A stretch of DNA of 64,000 nucleotides. Origin: Candidatus Symbiobacter mobilis CR (lineage in GTDB: Bacteria > Pseudomonadota > Gammaproteobacteria > Burkholderiales > Burkholderiaceae_C). Numbering within the stretch: position 1 is the stretch's first letter; the number at the start of each line of letters is the position of its first letter. Location: contig NC_022576.1 of NCBI RefSeq assembly GCF_000477435.1, positions 2,604,001 through 2,668,000 on the forward strand. Reading direction: 5' to 3'. The notes beneath the pieces were generated by a model. It saw only the letters and a list, made by a program, of their open reading frames with translations, was not told where the DNA came from and did no database searches. The position numbers were made by a program, and so were the translations under genes. Shown here piece after piece: positions 21,381-31,007 of this stretch.

Positions 21381-22480
21381 TCCGCTGCGGAACGGTTTCG
21401 GCGTGCGCGGACGGCGTCGGAGAGCAGCTCGATCACACGGGTGGAATCTTCCCACCCCAGGCAGCCGTCCGTGATGCTCTTGCCATATTCGAGCGCTTCG
21501 ACCTTGTCGCGGCCTGGGGTGAACTTTTGGGCGCCGGCGAGGAGGTGGCTTTCGACCATCACGCCAAAGATGTTGCGTGAACCGGCGGCGATTTGCGCAG
21601 CCAGGTTTTGGGCTACGTCCACCTGCCGTGCAGGCTGCTTGGCGCTGTTGGCGTGGCTGCAATCGACCATCACCCGGGGGGAAAGCCCAGCGTGTTCCAG
21701 ATCCGCGCAGGCTTGCGCGACGCTGGCGGCGTCGTAATTCGGTTCCTTGCCGCCGCGCAGGATCGCGTGGCAGTCCTTGTTGCCCTTGGTTTGCACGATG
21801 GCGACTTGCCCATTTTTGTGGACGGACAGAAAGTGGTGCGCCCCGGCTGCGGCGTGGATGGCGTCCGTCGCGATGCGCACGTTGCCGTCGGTGCCGTTCT
21901 TGAACCCGATCGGCGCCGATAGGCCCGAGGCTAGTTCGCGATGCACCTGGCTTTCGGTTGTTCGTGCGCCGATGGCGCCCCAGGCGATGAGATCGCCGAG
22001 GTACTGTGGGGAAATGACGTCAAGAAATTCGCTCGCTGCGGGAACGCCGAGGCGGCTGATGTCGATCAGCAACTGTCGGGCGATGCGCAGGCCCTCGTCG
22101 ATGCGGAAGGATTCGTCGAGGTAGGGGTCGTTGATCAACCCCTTCCATCCCACAGTGGTGCGGGGTTTTTCAAAGTAGACGCGCATGACGATTTCCAGCG
22201 TCTGCGCATGGCGCTTGCGCTCTTCCAGCAGCTTGCGGGCGTACTCCAACGCTGCGGCGGGGTCGTGGATCGAACACGGGCCGATGACGAGGAGCAGCCG
22301 GTCATCCTGCTGCGCCATGATGTTGCGGATGTGGTGGCGCGTGGCGGAAATCATCCGCTCGGTGGCCGTCCCCCGGATGGGGAAGAATCGGATCAGGTGC
22401 TCCGGCGGGGGCAGAACAGCAATCTCCTTGATGCGTTCGTTGTCGGTCTGGCCGGTGCGGTCGTTGGGGTGGGAAGGCAT
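21377..22480 (-). CDS. aroG: 3-deoxy-D-arabino-heptulosonate 7-phosphate (DAHP) synthase, class I
   Basis: First step of the shikimate pathway, condensing phosphoenolpyruvate with erythrose 4-phosphate. It has 367 residues, as in the AroF/G/H family. Signatures are [12 protein letters not shown] (metal Cys), [37 protein letters not shown], and [13 protein letters not shown] 22480 gives the family N-terminus ([16 protein letters not shown]); the open frame upstream is out of family. Which aromatic amino acid inhibits it cannot be read by eye. It heads a coupled series aroG-regulator-kinase-lipB-lipA-SNF2. The 230-base gap to the divergent chemoreceptor holds the promoters and a tandem AAGCATCAAG (about 22568-22587). 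Confidence 0.95.
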   Translation of the reverse strand: MPSHPNDRTGQTDNERIKEIAVLPPPEHLIRFFPIRGTATERMISATRHHIRNIMAQQDDRLLLVIGPCSIHDPAAALEYARKLLEERKRHAQTLEIVMRVYFEKPRTTVGWKGLINDPYLDESFRIDEGLRIARQLLIDISRLGVPAASEFLDVISPQYLGDLIAWGAIGARTTESQVHRELASGLSAPIGFKNGTDGNVRIATDAIHAAAGAHHFLSVHKNGQVAIVQTKGNKDCHAILRGGKEPNYDAASVAQACADLEHAGLSPRVMVDCSHANSAKQPARQVDVAQNLAAQIAAGSRNIFGVMVESHLLAGAQKFTPGRDKVEALEYGKSITDGCLGWEDSTRVIELLSDAVRARRNRSAAE

Positions 22481-22712
22481 GGGCGGGTATGGAAGCAGAG
22501 GAACAGGAAAGAGGGATAAACAAAAAACCGCAGTGGTCCCGGTAGTGTGGACAGTTACCGGAGTGGGAATAAGCATCAAGAAGCATCAAGCCGATGCTAT
22601 AGAGATGGCCTGCGGATGGGAAAAGTGTAGTGGGGTGCATGGGTTTGCCCAGCAGGGACAATGTTGCGCAAGTCCCTGTTCTTTGTTTATGAACCAGTCT
22701 GGAGCGTCTGGA

Positions 22713-24248
22713 ATGTTCAAGCAGTTGTCGGTGCGGTTGCGCCTGGGGTTTTTGGTCGCTTTGATGATGTGCCTGATGGGGGTGATTGCCTTGTTGGGCA
22801 TGAAAGGCGTGGGGCGGTTGGTGGAGCAAAGCCTGGTCACGTACAGCGACAACATCGTTCCCAAAGGGCAGCTTGATGCGGTGCGTGCCCACTACGGCGA
22901 GATTCGGGCGCAGATGCTGCTGGGTTTTCAGCATGCGCCCGACAACCCGTTTTTGTCCATGCATGACCACCCGGCAAACATGCACACCCAATCCGTGCAA
23001 GACCACTTGACCGCCATCGAGTCGGTGTGGTCGCAGTTCGCAGCTCGCAAGATCACGGATGCCGAAGAGCTGGCCCTGGTTGCCGAAGTCAAAACGACCC
23101 GCGCCACGCTGGCGAAAGACGGCATCCAACCCGGTTTGGAGGCGCTTGTGCGGGGCGATTACCGGACTGCCAACATGGTGTTGCTGACCAAAATCAACCC
23201 ACTGCAACGGCAATTCGACAAAGCAGTCGCCGCGCTGGCCGAACACTTTGAGCAAGAGTCCACAGCCCGCAACGCTGAGGCGGTGAGCCTGCACCAAACA
23301 TCCACCAACGCCATCACGGGGGCCATGTTGGCCGCGTTGGTGCTCTCCATCGGCTTGGCTTGGATGCTTGTGCGCAGCCTGATGGCCGATTTGGGCGGCG
23401 AGCCTACCGTGGCGCGGAGTGCGGTGGCGCGCATCGCCCAGGGCGACCTGACGGTTCGGATCGACCTGCGCCCGCGCGACACCTCCAGCCTGTTGTTTGC
23501 CATGAAGAAGATGACCGAGAGCTTGAAGCAGGTGGTTTCGGACGTCAACGCAGGCGCTCACGCGTTGGCCAGTGCGTCCGAAGAAGTCAGCGCCACAGCG
23601 CAGTCCCTGAGTCAGGCCGCCAGCGAGCAGGCGGCAGGCGTGGAGCAGACCAGCGCCAGCGTCGAGCAAATGACAGCGAGCATCGCCCACAACACCGACA
23701 ACGCCAAAGTGACCGATGGCATGGCCAGCAAAGCTGCGGCGGATGCGGTGCAAGGCGGTGATGCGGTCACGTCCACAGTGGCTGCCATGAAGCAAATTGC
23801 GCAGAAGATCAGCATCATTGACGATATTGCCGCGCAGACCAATCTGTTGGCGCTCAACGCTGCCATCGAGGCCGCCCGCGCCGGCGAACACGGCAAAGGT
23901 TTTGCGGTGGTGGCCGCAGCAGTGCGCAAATTGGCGGAGCGCAGCCAATGTGCCGCGCAAGAAATAGGCGAAGTGGCCGGTAGCAGTGTGGCGCTGGCCG
24001 AGACAGCCGGCAAGCTGCTTGATGAGATCGTGCCCAACATTCGCAAAACCAGCGATCTGGTGCAAGAAATCACCGCCGCCAGCACCGAACAAAGCAGTGG
24101 GGTGAGTCAGATCAATCAAGCGGTCAACCAACTCAACACCATCACCCAGCAAAACGCCAGTTGTGCGGAAGAATTGGCGGCCACCGCTGAGGAAATGAGC
24201 AGTCAGGCCGAACTGTTGCAGCAAACCATGACTTTTTTCAAGACATGA
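22713..24248 (+). CDS. Methyl-accepting chemotaxis protein
   Basis: Inner-membrane chemoreceptor of 511 residues. It has a first membrane helix (about 10-32), a periplasmic four-helix-bundle-like ligand domain (about 35-190), a second helix (about 198-218), HAMP, and a coiled-coil signalling domain with the hairpin tip [20 protein letters not shown] (about 372-391). The tip deviates slightly from consensus ([17 protein letters not shown]). There is no C-terminal CheR/CheB pentapeptide. Start ATG 22713 is chosen because GGAG (22701-22704) precedes it; ATG 22689 is an in-frame alternative. The ligand is unknown and no che genes are nearby. Confidence 0.92.
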   Translation: MFKQLSVRLRLGFLVALMMCLMGVIALLGMKGVGRLVEQSLVTYSDNIVPKGQLDAVRAHYGEIRAQMLLGFQHAPDNPFLSMHDHPANMHTQSVQDHLTAIESVWSQFAARKITDAEELALVAEVKTTRATLAKDGIQPGLEALVRGDYRTANMVLLTKINPLQRQFDKAVAALAEHFEQESTARNAEAVSLHQTSTNAITGAMLAALVLSIGLAWMLVRSLMADLGGEPTVARSAVARIAQGDLTVRIDLRPRDTSSLLFAMKKMTESLKQVVSDVNAGAHALASASEEVSATAQSLSQAASEQAAGVEQTSASVEQMTASIAHNTDNAKVTDGMASKAAADAVQGGDAVTSTVAAMKQIAQKISIIDDIAAQTNLLALNAAIEAARAGEHGKGFAVVAAAVRKLAERSQCAAQEIGEVAGSSVALAETAGKLLDEIVPNIRKTSDLVQEITAASTEQSSGVSQINQAVNQLNTITQQNASCAEELAATAEEMSSQAELLQQTMTFFKT

Positions 24249-24306
24249 GCTGTGATGAATCTGGCCTTCAGGCTAGCTAGGGTCCACTTTACATACCACT
24301 CCTCCC

Positions 24307-27165
24307 ATGCGTGTATTGACCTACAAAGACCTGGATTTGCGGAAGGTGAAGGCGGCGTTTGCCAAGGTGCGGGCGTACCTGGAGGCCGACGACTTTCGAT
24401 CCGCAGACGTCAAAAAACTCGCGCCAGGCAAGTTCTGGCGCGCCAAGCTTGGCCGTAGCGACCGCCTGCTATTGCAGTTCGCACGCTGCGGGGGGCAGAC
24501 GGTGTGCCTGGTGCTCGAAGTCATTGAGAACCATGCCTACGAAAAATCGCGGTTCTTGCGGGGTATCCCTGTCGATGAATCGAAGATCGAGGCGGAACCG
24601 GTGGGCGCCCCGGAGCAGGAAGATCACGCAGTGCTAGAAGCGGCCGCCCTGCGCTGGCTGCATCCCACGCGCAGCGAGTTCGAGCTGCTGGACCGCCCCA
24701 TCGTCTTCGACGACGCGCAGGAAGCTGTGCGGCGGCTCGTTCCGCCCGTTGTCGTCGTGGGGTCTGCGGGGTCGGGCAAGACGGCGGTGACGCTGGCCAA
24801 GATGCGCGAGGCCACGGGCGGGGTGCTGTACGTCACCCACTCCGCGTACCTGGCGCAGTCCGCTCGGGCGATTTATGAGGCGCATGGCTTCGAGAACCCG
24901 CACCAAGAGGCATCCTTTCTGAGCTACCGCGAGTTCGTCGAAACACTGCGCGTGCCCAAGGGGCGGGAAGTGACGTACCCCGCTTTTGCAGGGTGGTTCG
25001 AGCGGCACCGCGCTGCGGCGCGTTCCAGCCTGGGGGAGGTGGACGCCCATGCGCTGTACGAGGAATTTCGCGGGGTGATCGGCGCCAGCGCGGCAGGGCC
25101 GCTGGATTTGCCCACCTACCTTGCGCTGGGGGCACGGCAATCGCTGTTCGCAGAGCAGGCGCGCACGGCGGCGCATGCCTTGTTCGAGCGTTATCGTCAG
25201 TGGCTGCGCGATACAGGGCTGTTCGACCTCAACCTGGTGGCGCAGGAATGGCGGGCGCTGGCGACGCCGACATACGATTTCGTCGTCATCGACGAGGTGC
25301 AGGATCTGACCAACGTCCAACTCGCACTGGTGTTGGCTACGCTCAAAACGCCGGGGCAGTTTTTGCTGTGTGGGGACTCGAACCAGATCGTCCACCCGAA
25401 TTTCTTTTCCTGGGCGGCGGTGCGCAGCCTGTTCTGGCACGGCGTGGTCGGCATGGACAGCCAGCGCCAGGAGCTATCCGTTTTGCAGGCGAACTTTCGC
25501 AATACGCGAACGGTGACGGAGCTAGCCAACGCGCTGCTCAAGATCAAGCAGGCGCGCTTCGGGTCGATCGACAAGGAAAGCAATTTCCTCGTTGAGTGCG
25601 CGTCGATGGAGGAAGGTTCCGCGCAGTTGCTCGACGTGCGATCCGCCGGGGTCAAAGAGCTGAACACGCGCACCCGCACTTCGGCGCAGTACGCAGTGGT
25701 GGTGCTGCGGGATGAAGACAAGCCCCGCGCCAGGGAATACTTTTCCACCCCGCTGGTGTTTGCCGTACACGAAGCCAAAGGGCTGGAATACCCCCACGTG
25801 ATTCTGTTCGAGCTGATTTCCGGCCAGCGCGCCGCATATACCGAGGTATGTGAGGGGGTGCGCCCGGAAGATTTGGATGTGCAGACGCTGGCCTACAACC
25901 GTGCGCGGGACAAGGCGGACAAGTCACTGGAAATCTACAAGTTCTACGTCAACGCGCTATACGTGGCCATCACGCGCGCGGTGCAAAGCCTGGTGCTGGT
26001 CGAATCGGATTTGCGCCACCCCTTGTTCGCTTTACTGGGGTTGCAGGCGGGCACTGCGCCCCTCAGCGCCCCGGTGGCCCGTGCTTCCACCCGCGAAGAA
26101 TGGGCGCAGGAGGCGCGCAAGCTCGCGTTGCAGGGCAAGGTGGAACAGGCGCAGGCGATTCAAGACACCTTTCTGCGATCGCAAGAAGTGCCGTGGAAGC
26201 CCTGGACGCAAACGCTGGTGCAGGAGCTATTGCCCAAGGTGTTGAACCCGGCGGACCCTTCCAACAAGGTTCGGCAAATGGTGTACGACTACGCGCTGTG
26301 GCATGGTCAACACATGTGGATTCGCCGCTTGTACAAAGAAGCGCACTTTGCCCCTGCGCAGCCGATATGGCAGGCGTGGGAAGCATTTGGTCGTAATACG
26401 TCTGCCCCGCAGGTGCAGACGCTGCGCAAGCGGCACTTGCAGCCCTATACCGCCCACAACTTCAAAGACATCTTGCGCCAGTGCGACCAGTACGGCGTGG
26501 ACCACAAGACGGTGGTGGGTGCCACGCCGCTGGCGATGGCCGTGTTGGCGGGCAATCTGCCCTTGGTTGATGCGCTGCTGGAGCGCGGCGCGAACCCTGC
26601 GTTGCGCAACGAATTCGGCCACACCCCCTGGATGGAAGCGCTGTGCCAAGCGATGGACGATTTGCAGTACGCCAAGCAATCCCTAGGCCTGCTGTTCGAC
26701 CGCATTGCGCCCCCGGTGCTGGACGTGCAGACCGACGAGCGCTACCACCCCCTGCACCACGCCCAAGCCGAATACTGGGTGCTAAGCCTGATGTTGGCCG
26801 GGTTCAAAACCCTGTGCAGCGATGCGATGGGCAGGCGGGACTATCCCTACTACAAGTACGCACAGGGTTTCTTCGCTGCCCTCTTTGCCAAGGTGTTCGA
26901 CACCCTGCCGCTGCATATATGGCAAGCCCGCCGCCGCAAGGGGACGTACATCAACGCAGTACTCGCCCGCGCAGAGCGGGACAGCACCTATATCCCCGCA
27001 CGCAAGCTCTGGGTACGCACCCAGGTGGGGCACTACCTCCCCAACCCCGAGATGCAACTCCGCTGGCATGACGGCACCACGCAGGAACCGGTGTGGAAGG
27101 CGGTGATGGAGGTGCTCGGTGCGGAATGGGTGTCGGAGGGGACGAAGGGGCGGTTGTTGTCGTGA
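24307..27165 (+). CDS. Fusion of RelE-like domain, UvrD-like SF1 helicase and ankyrin repeats
   Basis: Protein of 952 residues with three recognisable parts. Residues about 1-85 resemble a RelE/ParE toxin fold (KKLAPGKFWRAKLG, then VLEVIENHAYEK). A complete superfamily 1 motor follows: GSAGSGKT at 152-159, DEVQD at 329-333, LLCGDSNQI, QANFRNTRTV, HEAKGLEYPHVI and LYVAITRA. The C-terminal third contains at least one to two ankyrin-like units (GATPLAMAVLAGNLPLVDAL, from about residue 738). The order suggests a nucleic-acid motor carrying an inactivated or regulated toxin-like domain at one end and a protein-binding platform at the other. The function is unknown; genome defence or repair are both possible. 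It stands alone, 58 bases after the chemoreceptor. A 15-base sequence shared with the toxin-antitoxin region at 59 kb lies just upstream (24277-24291). Confidence 0.85.
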   Translation: MRVLTYKDLDLRKVKAAFAKVRAYLEADDFRSADVKKLAPGKFWRAKLGRSDRLLLQFARCGGQTVCLVLEVIENHAYEKSRFLRGIPVDESKIEAEPVGAPEQEDHAVLEAAALRWLHPTRSEFELLDRPIVFDDAQEAVRRLVPPVVVVGSAGSGKTAVTLAKMREATGGVLYVTHSAYLAQSARAIYEAHGFENPHQEASFLSYREFVETLRVPKGREVTYPAFAGWFERHRAAARSSLGEVDAHALYEEFRGVIGASAAGPLDLPTYLALGARQSLFAEQARTAAHALFERYRQWLRDTGLFDLNLVAQEWRALATPTYDFVVIDEVQDLTNVQLALVLATLKTPGQFLLCGDSNQIVHPNFFSWAAVRSLFWHGVVGMDSQRQELSVLQANFRNTRTVTELANALLKIKQARFGSIDKESNFLVECASMEEGSAQLLDVRSAGVKELNTRTRTSAQYAVVVLRDEDKPRAREYFSTPLVFAVHEAKGLEYPHVILFELISGQRAAYTEVCEGVRPEDLDVQTLAYNRARDKADKSLEIYKFYVNALYVAITRAVQSLVLVESDLRHPLFALLGLQAGTAPLSAPVARASTREEWAQEARKLALQGKVEQAQAIQDTFLRSQEVPWKPWTQTLVQELLPKVLNPADPSNKVRQMVYDYALWHGQHMWIRRLYKEAHFAPAQPIWQAWEAFGRNTSAPQVQTLRKRHLQPYTAHNFKDILRQCDQYGVDHKTVVGATPLAMAVLAGNLPLVDALLERGANPALRNEFGHTPWMEALCQAMDDLQYAKQSLGLLFDRIAPPVLDVQTDERYHPLHHAQAEYWVLSLMLAGFKTLCSDAMGRRDYPYYKYAQGFFAALFAKVFDTLPLHIWQARRRKGTYINAVLARAERDSTYIPARKLWVRTQVGHYLPNPEMQLRWHDGTTQEPVWKAVMEVLGAEWVSEGTKGRLLS

Positions 27166-27204
27166 GGAGGGGGGGCATCGACATCTTCGTACCTTGTCGG
27201 TTTT

Positions 27205-27230
27205 TTGTAGGAGCGACGGAAGTTGCGATG
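27205..27230 (+). repeat. REP-type palindrome
   Basis: TTGTAGGAGCGACGGAAG followed by TTGCGATG, in the 144-base gap between the helicase fusion and the convergent glycosyltransferase gene. Confidence 0.8.
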
Positions 27231-27309
27231 GTTTCCGACGGCGGAATCGATGTGATGTACGCATACCGTAGCCCAGCGGAAAAGGACGAGGGTCTAGCGA
27301 ATTGGGCCG

Positions 27310-27996
27310 TTACTCTGTGTGGTACCACGGTTCACTCTTTTGTCGGATAGACCAGTGCAAAGATTTGTCTTTGCCGTTGTAGTCGGCAGAGATACGTTGC
27401 ATCCAGCCGTTATCTCCTGTTCGGTGGAACCATGCTTGTTGGCTGGGAATGATCCGTACTGGCAGTGTTGGCTTTTGGGTGAGGAGGCGCCGGAAGATTT
27501 GGGCGCCGGTGATATTGGTGACACCTCCATCTGTCTTGCGTTGCTGCACATTGCGCAGGGCTGCGGTCAGTGCCTGCTCTACACAGGGATGGCCCGGCGC
27601 GGCGGCGAGAAAAGCATTGCAGAGTTTGCCCGCTGCGTTATCGATGGTAGGTGGATGCTCCGCGATGATGGCTGCTTCTTCGCAGCGAAGCGAATCCAGA
27701 AAAGGCTGCATCGGCCGGTTTTTGACGTCGCAGTAGAACCCACCGATGTGGTGCAGGATGGCCAGCCTGGCAAGGTCCGATTTCATTGCCTCGAAGCGGC
27801 ATGCATCAATGGCGGATAAGACATCGTCGCCGAGAAAGGCAGTGCGCAGCATGGAATCGTTCCAGACGATCGCCTCAAAGTCAGGGTGGTATGCACGCCA
27901 AAGCTCAATGAGGTCTTGCACCTCCCCGGGCAGGGTGCCTGTGGTGGTTCCTGTCGGGGAAAACCATACGAAATGAAGAATGTTCGGAATAGGCAT
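27310..27996 (-). CDS. Glycosyltransferase, GT32-like (capsular/OCH1 type)
   Basis: Protein of 228 residues resembling GT32 sugar transferases. It opens IPNILHFVWF, then has FEAMKSDLARLAILHHIGGFY, the hallmark of the family. The metal-binding Asp-x-Asp that should follow reads CDVKN, so the second Asp is replaced by Lys. This could mean an unusual or weakened active site. ATG 27996 is used; the longer open frame upstream starts in mobile-repeat sequence. It is the last gene of the minus-strand glycan cluster, separated from the next upstream gene by a 145-bp mobile repeat. The substrate is unknown. Confidence 0.8.
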   Translation of the reverse strand: MPIPNILHFVWFSPTGTTTGTLPGEVQDLIELWRAYHPDFEAIVWNDSMLRTAFLGDDVLSAIDACRFEAMKSDLARLAILHHIGGFYCDVKNRPMQPFLDSLRCEEAAIIAEHPPTIDNAAGKLCNAFLAAAPGHPCVEQALTAALRNVQQRKTDGGVTNITGAQIFRRLLTQKPTLPVRIIPSQQAWFHRTGDNGWMQRISADYNGKDKSLHWSIRQKSEPWYHTE

Positions 27997-28019
27997 GGGG
28001 AAAACTTCGATGATGCCTA

Positions 28020-28164
28020 AGAACCTATTCCAGTAGGGGCTGCGCCATCGCATTGCACGCGGCGGCGGTGCTCGGAATCCTCATGTACCGTAAGTACATT
28101 CCGGTTCCTGCGCTCCGGCGCCACGCACACTGCTTCGGCTCGCCTGCCTACTGAAATTGGTTCT
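28020..28164 (+). mobile_element. 145-bp non-autonomous mobile repeat (MITE-like), copy 2
   Basis: Starts AGAACCTATTCCAGTAGG and ends CCTACTGAAATTGGTTCT, so the ends are inverted repeats with two mismatches. The centre has the palindrome ATGTAC-CGTAA-GTACAT. It differs from the copy at 48465 at a single base (TGCGCC versus TACGCC). It contains no gene. It lies between two glycosyltransferase genes and may affect their co-transcription. Confidence 0.88.
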
Positions 28165-28173
28165 ATGGTTTCG

Positions 28174-30873
28174 CTATGGATTAGCGAGTAACTGATCCAC
28201 GTGCTGCCCCAGCCTGGCCGACCAACCATGCTGTTGCACGTACATCCGATCGACATTGCGTTGACGAGTACCACGTAACAAGGTAATGCGAACGGCTTCG
28301 ACGAAATCGTCCCGATCCCGCGCCACGGTGATCGAAGGGCAGTGGGTGTCGATGTTTTCCACATCGGTCGATACCACCGGCACCCCATGGGCAAGGTAGA
28401 CATACGCCTTGAGGGGATGCATGGAGCGGGTGAGGGGCGAGCGGAGGTGGGGGATGATTCCCACATCGAACTGTCGTACCCAGGCGCCCACATCCTGGTA
28501 GGGGATGACCCCGGGCATCAGGACATTGGGGTGGCGCTGTAACCGGACGATGTCCCGGTTGGCGTGGGTGGAACCGATCAATACGACCTTGCAATCTTCG
28601 AAGGTGGTACACAGGGTGTCCAGCAAGGCGATGTCGATTTTGCTTTCCAGATTCCCTACATACCCAATAGTTTTGCCGGGGCGGGCAAGAAATGCCTGGA
28701 ATGCCGTGCAATGCGAGGGTGGTTTCGTTGGTGGCGATTCGTCGCATCCATTCGGAACAAGATGCACGTTTTTCCCGTACTGAGACATCGACATGCGAAC
28801 CGGTTCGCAGTTCGTCCAGACCATATCCGCACGCCCAACTAAGTCGCGGTAATGCTCCGTGAGTCTGGTGATTTCCTGGGCAGAAACATGGGGCCATGCG
28901 CGATGGTCGTCGACGACATCGACAAGCAATCTTTTTGGCCGGAAAACGTCCAGAATTTCTACGATGGGATATAGCTTCGGATATACCAGGAATACAGACT
29001 GGGAAGGATCAACCCCTTCTCGCTCGAATACTTGCCGAAGGTATGGAATGAATCCCGTATTGAGATAAGGTTTATCTTGAGATGCAGGATCGATGCTGTA
29101 GGTTCCAGGGGGGTAAACGAAGACGTTGTAGGAAATCTTTTCCGTATCGAATACTCCCAGCAACTTTTGGTAGGTATAAATGTAGATATGTCGTGCTTGG
29201 TGGACGGTATCCTGGTGTTGCTGCATCCGATGGAGATCATGTTCCGACATCGGTGCGTCAAATACCAATACCCGCCGCACATCCGGGCGCGAGGCGAGAT
29301 ACCGGATCACCATATCGTGCCGACGGCCATACAGGCAAGTGTCGTTCTGCTTCCAGAACACGACGATGTCGGTCCCCTGCGATGCGAAGGGCTTGGGGGT
29401 ATGGGCGGCATCAGCACCCAGCGCGTGCAGGCTGGCCCGAATCAGCGTCGGGCCTATTGCCGGTTGCATGCGTAGGGGCTGGGCCAGACATTCGGTGACC
29501 ACCCCACGCAGGGTGCTCGCTGCTGCCGCGTAGCTGTACTGGTGGAGAAAGCACTCCCGCTGTCGGTGTGAGGTCGTTTCGCGCCCGGTAGCCAGTTTTG
29601 TCAGGAGCTGCGCCAATCCGCTCTGGGGGATGGGGTGCGCTACGCCATCGCGGATCAGTTGTTGCAGCGGGGGCGTGGCGCTGACCACGAGCGGAATCCC
29701 CATCGCGATCGCGTCGATGGCCTTGGCAGGAAGCTGGTATGCGGAAGTAGGATGGTTTTCATCCTGGGGAAGGCAGACGATGTCAGCCATCGAGAGGATG
29801 TCTGGAATCTTGGAAAAAGGTTGGCTGGGGAGCCAGAGTATCCTGCCGGGAGCCAGGGCCTGTAAGGCTTCTTGGGATTTGTGATCCACCGATCCACCGA
29901 CGATGAGCAATCGAAAACAGGGGTTGTCGATTTCGCTTACCGCACGTGCGAGTACGTCTAGCCCCTTGTGCGCACGCGCTGTGCCGAAAAATAGCACGAC
30001 CTTGGCGTCGAGGGGAACGTTGTGGGCTTTACGGAGGGCTGCGCCGTCGTATAGGGAGGGGTTGAAGTTGCGTTCGTCGCGGACATGGGGCAATACAGTG
30101 CCTCCAAACTCCGCTTGCAGTGCTGGGTTGGAGACAAGTATGGCGTCTGCTTTGAAACAAAGACTGTGGGCAAGGCGCGTCCACAACTCGCCATACGGGG
30201 CAGGCGTTGAGGGTGCAGCACCGGCAGGCGTTGCCAGCAGTGCTTCCAGTGATAACGGGGTGCGGCCAGGTGCAAAACTCAACTCATGATCGTCGACATC
30301 GACGATCAGCGGGCAACCCCATTGCTCCCGCATCAGCAGCCCCAGCTCCAACGACGGCAATCGGGGCTTGCAGGCAACAACGATATCTGGCTGGTAACGC
30401 TGCACGATACGCCGTACCTGGTCATGAAACTGTGGCAGGTTTTGGCCGGGGAGCGTGACGATGGGAATGCAGGAATGGCGCAATGGCTCCCAGATGGCGT
30501 CTCCATACCGTGGAAATTGGAAGCCCACCAATACCACGTGCCGAACGACGCGAGCCAAGACTTCCGCTAGCATGTATGCGCGGCCGAGGGCGTTGTGGCC
30601 TACATCCCAGGCAATGACGAGCGCAGTACAAGGCAGGTGGGTAGCAGGCTGCGCAGGCACAACCGGGAGGTGGCAAGCTTGGGCGGATCTGCGGGCCAAG
30701 AGGTCTAGGTTCCCTTGCACGAGGTGCGCAATGTCGGGATAGACGGACATAGCCTGGGCGTAGAGCGCACGGGCTGCGGAGAAATCGCCCTGGGAAAAAG
30801 CCCGATTTGCTGCAGAGAGGGGAGGAATGGGAGTGATAGAACGCACAGCAATGCAATAGGGGTGGGATAGCAA
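28174..30873 (-). CDS. Large glycosyltransferase with two GT-B (GT4-like) modules
   Basis: Protein of 899 residues. A short helical-repeat segment comes first (about 17-60, AFSQGDFSAARALYAQAM). Two successive GT-B type modules follow. Module one (about 75-460) has VVLFFGTARAHKGLDVL and AIDAIAMGIPLVVSA; module two (about 495-895) has TIGYVGNLESKID and KAYVYLAHGVPVVSTDVENI, the usual donor-sugar region. Such tandem enzymes often add alternating sugars to a surface polysaccharide; the exact linkage is unknown. No signal peptide is visible, so it should be cytoplasmic. Start ATG 30873. A 134-base gap separates it from the next upstream gene. Confidence 0.85.
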   Translation of the reverse strand: MLSHPYCIAVRSITPIPPLSAANRAFSQGDFSAARALYAQAMSVYPDIAHLVQGNLDLLARRSAQACHLPVVPAQPATHLPCTALVIAWDVGHNALGRAYMLAEVLARVVRHVVLVGFQFPRYGDAIWEPLRHSCIPIVTLPGQNLPQFHDQVRRIVQRYQPDIVVACKPRLPSLELGLLMREQWGCPLIVDVDDHELSFAPGRTPLSLEALLATPAGAAPSTPAPYGELWTRLAHSLCFKADAILVSNPALQAEFGGTVLPHVRDERNFNPSLYDGAALRKAHNVPLDAKVVLFFGTARAHKGLDVLARAVSEIDNPCFRLLIVGGSVDHKSQEALQALAPGRILWLPSQPFSKIPDILSMADIVCLPQDENHPTSAYQLPAKAIDAIAMGIPLVVSATPPLQQLIRDGVAHPIPQSGLAQLLTKLATGRETTSHRQRECFLHQYSYAAAASTLRGVVTECLAQPLRMQPAIGPTLIRASLHALGADAAHTPKPFASQGTDIVVFWKQNDTCLYGRRHDMVIRYLASRPDVRRVLVFDAPMSEHDLHRMQQHQDTVHQARHIYIYTYQKLLGVFDTEKISYNVFVYPPGTYSIDPASQDKPYLNTGFIPYLRQVFEREGVDPSQSVFLVYPKLYPIVEILDVFRPKRLLVDVVDDHRAWPHVSAQEITRLTEHYRDLVGRADMVWTNCEPVRMSMSQYGKNVHLVPNGCDESPPTKPPSHCTAFQAFLARPGKTIGYVGNLESKIDIALLDTLCTTFEDCKVVLIGSTHANRDIVRLQRHPNVLMPGVIPYQDVGAWVRQFDVGIIPHLRSPLTRSMHPLKAYVYLAHGVPVVSTDVENIDTHCPSITVARDRDDFVEAVRITLLRGTRQRNVDRMYVQQHGWSARLGQHVDQLLANP

Positions 30874-31007
30874 AGAAGATAGTAGGACTTACGCAAAATT
30901 GTCCCGGTTAGGCGTACCGACGTAGACAGTACACGATGGTATGGCAAGGCAGTACCATAACGCCGTGGCGGTTTTGTGCAAGTGCTAAAAAGGGAGTAAA
31001 CCTCAAT

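Noticed and set aside
22302..24224. Long minus-strand open frame opposite the chemoreceptor
   Set aside because: Antisense mirror; the plus-strand chemoreceptor has the conserved signalling hairpin.
28174..28493. Reading frame extending from the mobile repeat into the glycosyltransferase region
   Set aside because: The repeat is open in several frames by chance; no conserved protein is encoded.
30907..30913. GTTAGGC resembling an attC core upstream of the large glycosyltransferase
   Set aside because: No paired arms or left core nearby; a seven-base match occurs by chance.
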